From NCBI RefSeq assembly GCF_014287705.1, contig NZ_JACOOY010000006.1, forward strand, positions 124,001-188,000: 64,000 nt of DNA, given 5' to 3'. The notes below the pieces were generated by a model that did no database searches, had not been told where the DNA came from, and saw only the letters and a list, made by a program, of their open reading frames with translations. The translations under genes and the position numbers were made by a program. Source of the DNA: Dorea_D hominis. Lineage in GTDB: Bacteria; Bacillota; Clostridia; Lachnospirales; Lachnospiraceae. Position 1 is the first letter of the stretch. Every line of letters starts with the position of its first letter. Of this stretch, positions 61,003-64,000 are shown piece by piece.

Positions 61003-62574
61003 ATGTCTTATATGGCATTGTATCGTAAATTCCGGCCGGATGAATTTGAAGATGTTAAAGGTCAGGATGCGATTGTTAAGACTTTAAAAAATCAAATAAA
61101 AGCAGACCGTATCGGTCATGCATATCTGTTTTGTGGGACAAGAGGAACCGGTAAAACAACGGTTGCCAAAATATTTGCAAAAGCAGTAAACTGCGAACAT
61201 CCGGTAGACGGAAGTCCATGCGGAGAATGTAGTATGTGCAAGGCAATCAGTGCCGGCAATTCCATGAATGTAATCGAGATTGATGCGGCATCGAATAACG
61301 GTGTGGATAATATCCGTGAGATCCGTGAGGAAGTTGCTTACAGACCAACTGAAGGACGCTACAAAGTTTACATTATCGACGAGGTGCATATGCTTTCGAT
61401 CGGTGCTTTCAATGCACTTTTGAAAACGCTGGAAGAACCGCCGGAGTATGTTATTTTTATTTTAGCGACAACAGAAGCGCATAAGATACCGATTACGATT
61501 TTAAGCCGCTGCCAGCGGTATGATTTTAAGCGGATTTCCATAGATACGATTGCCGGACGGCTCCGGGAGCTGATCAATAAGGAAGGCTGGGATGTGGAAG
61601 ACAAAGCAGTGCGGTATCTGGCGCGGATGGCAGATGGTTCTATGCGAGATTCCTTAAGTCTCCTGGATCAGTGTGCGGCTTTTTACATTGGAGAGAAGCT
61701 GACATATGACCATGTGCTGGAGGTGCTTGGTGCTGTCGATACCGAGGTATTCAGCAAGCTTCTGCGCAGACTGCTGGACATGGATGTGCATGCAGTGATC
61801 GAGACAGTGGAAGAACTGACGATGCAGGGCCGCGAGCTGTCGCAGCTTGCAGCTGATTTCACATGGTATTTGAGAAATCTGTTACTTGTGCGCTGTTCAG
61901 ATGACATGGAAGATGTGCTGGATGTTTCTACGGAGAATCTTGCACGTCTGAAGGAAGAAGCGCAGATGATCGATAACGATACACTGATCCGTTATATCCG
62001 TGTATTTTCTGATCTTACGAATCAGTTAAAATTTGCAACACAGAAGCGAGTGTTGCTGGAAGTTGCGCTGATCAAGTTATGCAAACCGGCGATGGAGACG
62101 AGTCAGGATGCACTTTTGGACCGCATCCGCGCCGTGGAAAAACGTCTGGATGAAGGCGTGGTAGTTGCAAATGCGCCGGTAGCAGCTTACCAGATGCCGG
62201 CATCGGATACTTCTGCAGCACAGGAGAAGAAGCCAGAGCTTCCGAAAGCACTGAATGAAGATGTGAAAGCGGTTGCTGCAGATTTTCGGATGATCGCCAA
62301 TGATGCATCCCCGATGCTGCGTAACTTTCTTAAGCGGGCAAGGCTCAGCGCAGGTGAAGGCAACCGGCTTATGATTGTACTTCCGGATGAAATGAGTGCA
62401 GATATGGTTGGCTCGGATGCACATAAAGCAGAGATAAAAGAGCTTATTTCAGAGAAGATTGGCAAAGATGTCGAGATCGATGTACGGCATGTAGAAGAAG
62501 GACATAGGTTTGAAGACCAGTTTGTGGATATTGAAAGCCTGATACACATGGACATAACAGTTGAGGACGAATGA
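61003..62574 (+). CDS. dnaX: DNA polymerase III subunit gamma/tau
   Basis: 523 aa. Walker A FCGTRGTGKTTVAK (about residues 44-57), zinc-binding CEHPVDGSPCGECSMC, IIDEVHMLS, and sensor/arginine-finger regions (ATTEAHKIP, SRCQRYDFKRI) of the clamp loader; tau-like C-terminus after residue 370. The region around 375-420 is low complexity (Ala, Pro, Lys, Glu). GGGAG lies upstream. With ebfC and recR behind it, the order equals Bacillus. Confidence 0.95.
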   Translation: MSYMALYRKFRPDEFEDVKGQDAIVKTLKNQIKADRIGHAYLFCGTRGTGKTTVAKIFAKAVNCEHPVDGSPCGECSMCKAISAGNSMNVIEIDAASNNGVDNIREIREEVAYRPTEGRYKVYIIDEVHMLSIGAFNALLKTLEEPPEYVIFILATTEAHKIPITILSRCQRYDFKRISIDTIAGRLRELINKEGWDVEDKAVRYLARMADGSMRDSLSLLDQCAAFYIGEKLTYDHVLEVLGAVDTEVFSKLLRRLLDMDVHAVIETVEELTMQGRELSQLAADFTWYLRNLLLVRCSDDMEDVLDVSTENLARLKEEAQMIDNDTLIRYIRVFSDLTNQLKFATQKRVLLEVALIKLCKPAMETSQDALLDRIRAVEKRLDEGVVVANAPVAAYQMPASDTSAAQEKKPELPKALNEDVKAVAADFRMIANDASPMLRNFLKRARLSAGEGNRLMIVLPDEMSADMVGSDAHKAEIKELISEKIGKDVEIDVRHVEEGHRFEDQFVDIESLIHMDITVEDE

Positions 62575-62709
62575 TACTTAAATATCAGGTTTTAGGTTTT
62601 TTTATTAACTTGAACTTGTTTATGAGTGGATGAAAGATTTTGAAAACTGCCCAGTATATGTATAAAAGTGGGATTGAGATTCTACGACATATAAATGGAG
62701 GGGAAAAGT

Positions 62710-62772
62710 GTGAGAATGCGGAATACGGAACCGCTCGCAGATATTATAATTAGAATTACATACAACAGATAG
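62710..62772 (+). CDS. possible 20-residue peptide upstream of ebfC
   Basis: GTG 62710 is preceded by GGAGGGG at a good distance (six bases). The frame reads VRMRNTEPLADIIIRITYNR and stops at 62770-62772. No other gene covers this 242-bp gap between dnaX and ebfC. It may be a leader peptide or chance. Confidence 0.25.
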   Translation: MRMRNTEPLADIIIRITYNR

Positions 62773-62816
62773 ACTGATAATTACAAATTTTATTACAAAA
62801 CAGGAGGATTTTAATC

Positions 62817-63170
62817 ATGGCAAAAAGAGGTGGATTCCCAGGCGGCGGAATGCCGGGAAATATGGCAAATCTGATGAAGCAGGCACAGAAGATGCAACGT
62901 CAGATGGAAGAACAGGCAAAAGAGATGGAAACAAAAGAATTTACAGCAACAGCAGGTGGCGGAGCTGTGGAGGCAACAGTTTCCGGTTCAAAAAAAATTG
63001 TGAAACTGAAACTGGATGAAGAAGCAGTAGATCCGGATGACGTGGAGATGCTTGAAGACCTGATCGTTGCGGCTGTCAATGAAGCACTTGAGAAAGTAGA
63101 TGCAGAGTCTGCTTCTGCAATGTCCAAATTTACAGGCGGAATGGGCGGCGGAATGCCGGGATTATTCTAA
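62817..63170 (+). CDS. ebfC: YbaB/EbfC nucleoid-associated protein
   Basis: 117 aa. Gly-rich N-terminus, coiled segment MKQAQKMQRQMEEQAKEME (about 22-40), and the family motif FTATAGGGAVEATVSGSKKI followed by LKLDEEAVDPDDVEMLEDL. The homodimer binds DNA like tweezers. AGGAGG is upstream. It lies directly before recR as in most bacteria. Confidence 0.96.
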   Translation: MAKRGGFPGGGMPGNMANLMKQAQKMQRQMEEQAKEMETKEFTATAGGGAVEATVSGSKKIVKLKLDEEAVDPDDVEMLEDLIVAAVNEALEKVDAESASAMSKFTGGMGGGMPGLF

Positions 63171-63191
63171 TACGGGAATGGTGAGCAGAAG

Positions 63192-63788
63192 ATGGATTAC
63201 TACAGTAACCAGATAAGCAAACTGATCGAAGCCTTATCCTGTCTGCCTGGAATTGGTACGAAGTCGGCGGCAAGGCTTGCATTTCACTTGATCCATATGC
63301 CAAAGGAAGATGTACAGAAACTGGCAGATACAATGGTGGAAGCAAGACAGAATGTCAGATATTGCGCAGAGTGCTACACACTGACTGATCAGGAACTCTG
63401 CCCAATCTGCAGTAATAGAAACAGGAATCATAAGACGATTATGGTTGTGGAAAATACAAGAGATTTGGCAGCTTATGAAAAGACGGGAAAATACAACGGG
63501 GTTTATCATGTCCTGCATGGAGCGATTTCACCAATGCTTGGTATCGGTCCGGAAGATATTAAACTGAAAGAGCTGATCAAACGACTGGAAGGCGATGTGG
63601 AAGAAGTGATCATCGCGACCAATTCCAGCCTGGAAGGTGAGACAACAGCGATGTATATCAGCAAATTGATCAAACCGATCGGCGTGAAAGTCAGCCGGAT
63701 CGCCAGTGGTGTTCCGGTAGGCGGAGATCTGGAATATATTGATGAAGTGACATTGCTCCGAGCGCTGGAAGGCAGAACGGAATTATAA
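63192..63788 (+). CDS. recR: recombination protein RecR
   Basis: 198 aa, standard length. Helix-hairpin-helix LPGIGTKSAARLAFHLI (about 18-34), zinc finger CAECYTLTDQELCPIC (57-72), Toprim MVVENTRDLAAYEKTGKYNG (81-100). Functions with RecF/RecO in gap repair. A REP palindrome follows two bases behind the stop. Confidence 0.97.
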   Translation: MDYYSNQISKLIEALSCLPGIGTKSAARLAFHLIHMPKEDVQKLADTMVEARQNVRYCAECYTLTDQELCPICSNRNRNHKTIMVVENTRDLAAYEKTGKYNGVYHVLHGAISPMLGIGPEDIKLKELIKRLEGDVEEVIIATNSSLEGETTAMYISKLIKPIGVKVSRIASGVPVGGDLEYIDEVTLLRALEGRTEL

Positions 63789-63790
63789 AG

Positions 63791-63835
63791 TAAAAGGGGA
63801 CGGGGATTTTCTAGAAAAGCCCCGTCCCCTTTTAA
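63791..63835. repeat. REP palindrome behind recR
   Basis: AAAAGGGGACGGGG / CCCCGTCCCCTTTT around ATTTTCTAGAAAAG; one mismatch from perfect. Confidence 0.9.
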
Positions 63836-63862
63836 AGAGTGTGGAAGGATGTGTGGAAAACT

Positions 63863-64000
63863 ATGAGAAAACGTAAAGTGACATCTATGGATATCGCAAA
63901 AGCTGCCGGAGTGTCGCAGTCGACCGTTTCAATGGTATTAAATAAAAAATATAATGTGTCTTTTTCAAAAGAGACTGTGGAAAAAGTTGAGCGTGTGGCG
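63863..64000 (+). CDS. LacI-family transcriptional regulator (3' end outside the window)
   Basis: 46 codons are visible. MDIAKAAGVSQSTVSMVLNK (residues 9-28) is a classic LacI helix-turn-helix with hinge start. GTGGAAAA is the only candidate ribosome site. The effector domain lies beyond the window, so its target sugar is unknown. Confidence 0.88.
   Translation, partial: MRKRKVTSMDIAKAAGVSQSTVSMVLNKKYNVSFSKETVEKVERVA

Noticed and set aside
1..64000. CRISPR arrays, prophage, rRNA or tRNA genes
   Set aside because: No regularly spaced direct repeats, phage structural genes or tRNA/rRNA sequences were recognised by eye; a tRNA scan would be needed to exclude a missed tRNA.

Overview
The window reads as a chromosomal segment of a spore-forming, low-to-mid GC Firmicute of the family Lachnospiraceae (Dorea / Mediterraneibacter / Blautia type; the genus is inferred from general familiarity, not from a search). 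Reasons: Bacillus-like gene orders around sporulation and division genes (rqcP-yabP-yabQ-divIC-spoIIE-tilS-hpt-ftsH; dnaX-ebfC-recR), SpoVG, a CotS-type coat kinase, a Spo0A-type DNA-binding protein, paired GlgC/GlgD, a short eukaryotic/archaeal-type ProRS behind a T-box, AGGAGG-type ribosome sites and no phage or plasmid genes. No rRNA, tRNA or CRISPR was seen.

Region by region. 1-822: 3' part of a monoacylglycerol-lipase-like hydrolase. 965-6109: a cluster of D-amino-acid aminotransferase, the three 5-oxoprolinase subunits (PxpB, PxpC, PxpA) and two proteins that match the two halves of D-glutamate cyclase (DUF1445 and DUF4392). It reads as a route between D-glutamate, 5-oxoproline and glutamate. 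6482-8828: a DUF1538 membrane protein and a P-II-like regulator. 8942-13618: a BceAB-type peptide-antibiotic ABC transporter with its BceRS-type two-component system, followed by remnants of divergent lrp-like and aspA genes. 14098-18022: an orphan Spo0A DNA-binding domain protein and a second two-component system. 18046-21626: methyltransferase and a large anchored protein. 21804-22292: queT behind a preQ1-I riboswitch. 22918-24543: a secreted Ig-like/transglutaminase protein. 24919-27914: nadABC (de novo NAD) with a NiaR-like operator. 28014-33943: asnS, a VanRS-like pair, and a YhaO/YhaN-like nuclease-ATPase pair. 34078-38813 (minus strand): murC, DnaD protein, DnaI-like loader and a long Prs. 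39044-42777: glgCD, spoVG and an RluA-family synthase. 43203-46186: T-box, proS and a REP-associated tyrosine transposase. 46301-63788: cca, cotS-like, HU, the yab sporulation block, tilS-hpt-ftsH, a GH13 enzyme, map, pfk, dnaX-ebfC-recR. 63863-end: start of a LacI-type regulator.

Three repeat systems deserve attention. (1) A REP/REPIN family built on GGGGACGGGG palindromes sits just behind seven genes (six immediately). The only transposase in the window (45416-46186) is bracketed by inverted copies, so it is the likely driver; two unrelated proteins end in GTGIF encoded by the REP itself. (2) Two copies of a ~135-nt element (6203-6337, 13861-13999) look like twin small RNAs on the minus strand: same -10 box, three hairpins, a conserved C-rich loop, and stem mismatches that become G-U pairs only on the minus strand. 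(3) An 87-bp two-hairpin element follows terminators near proS and in front of a spoIIE that lacks its membrane domain.
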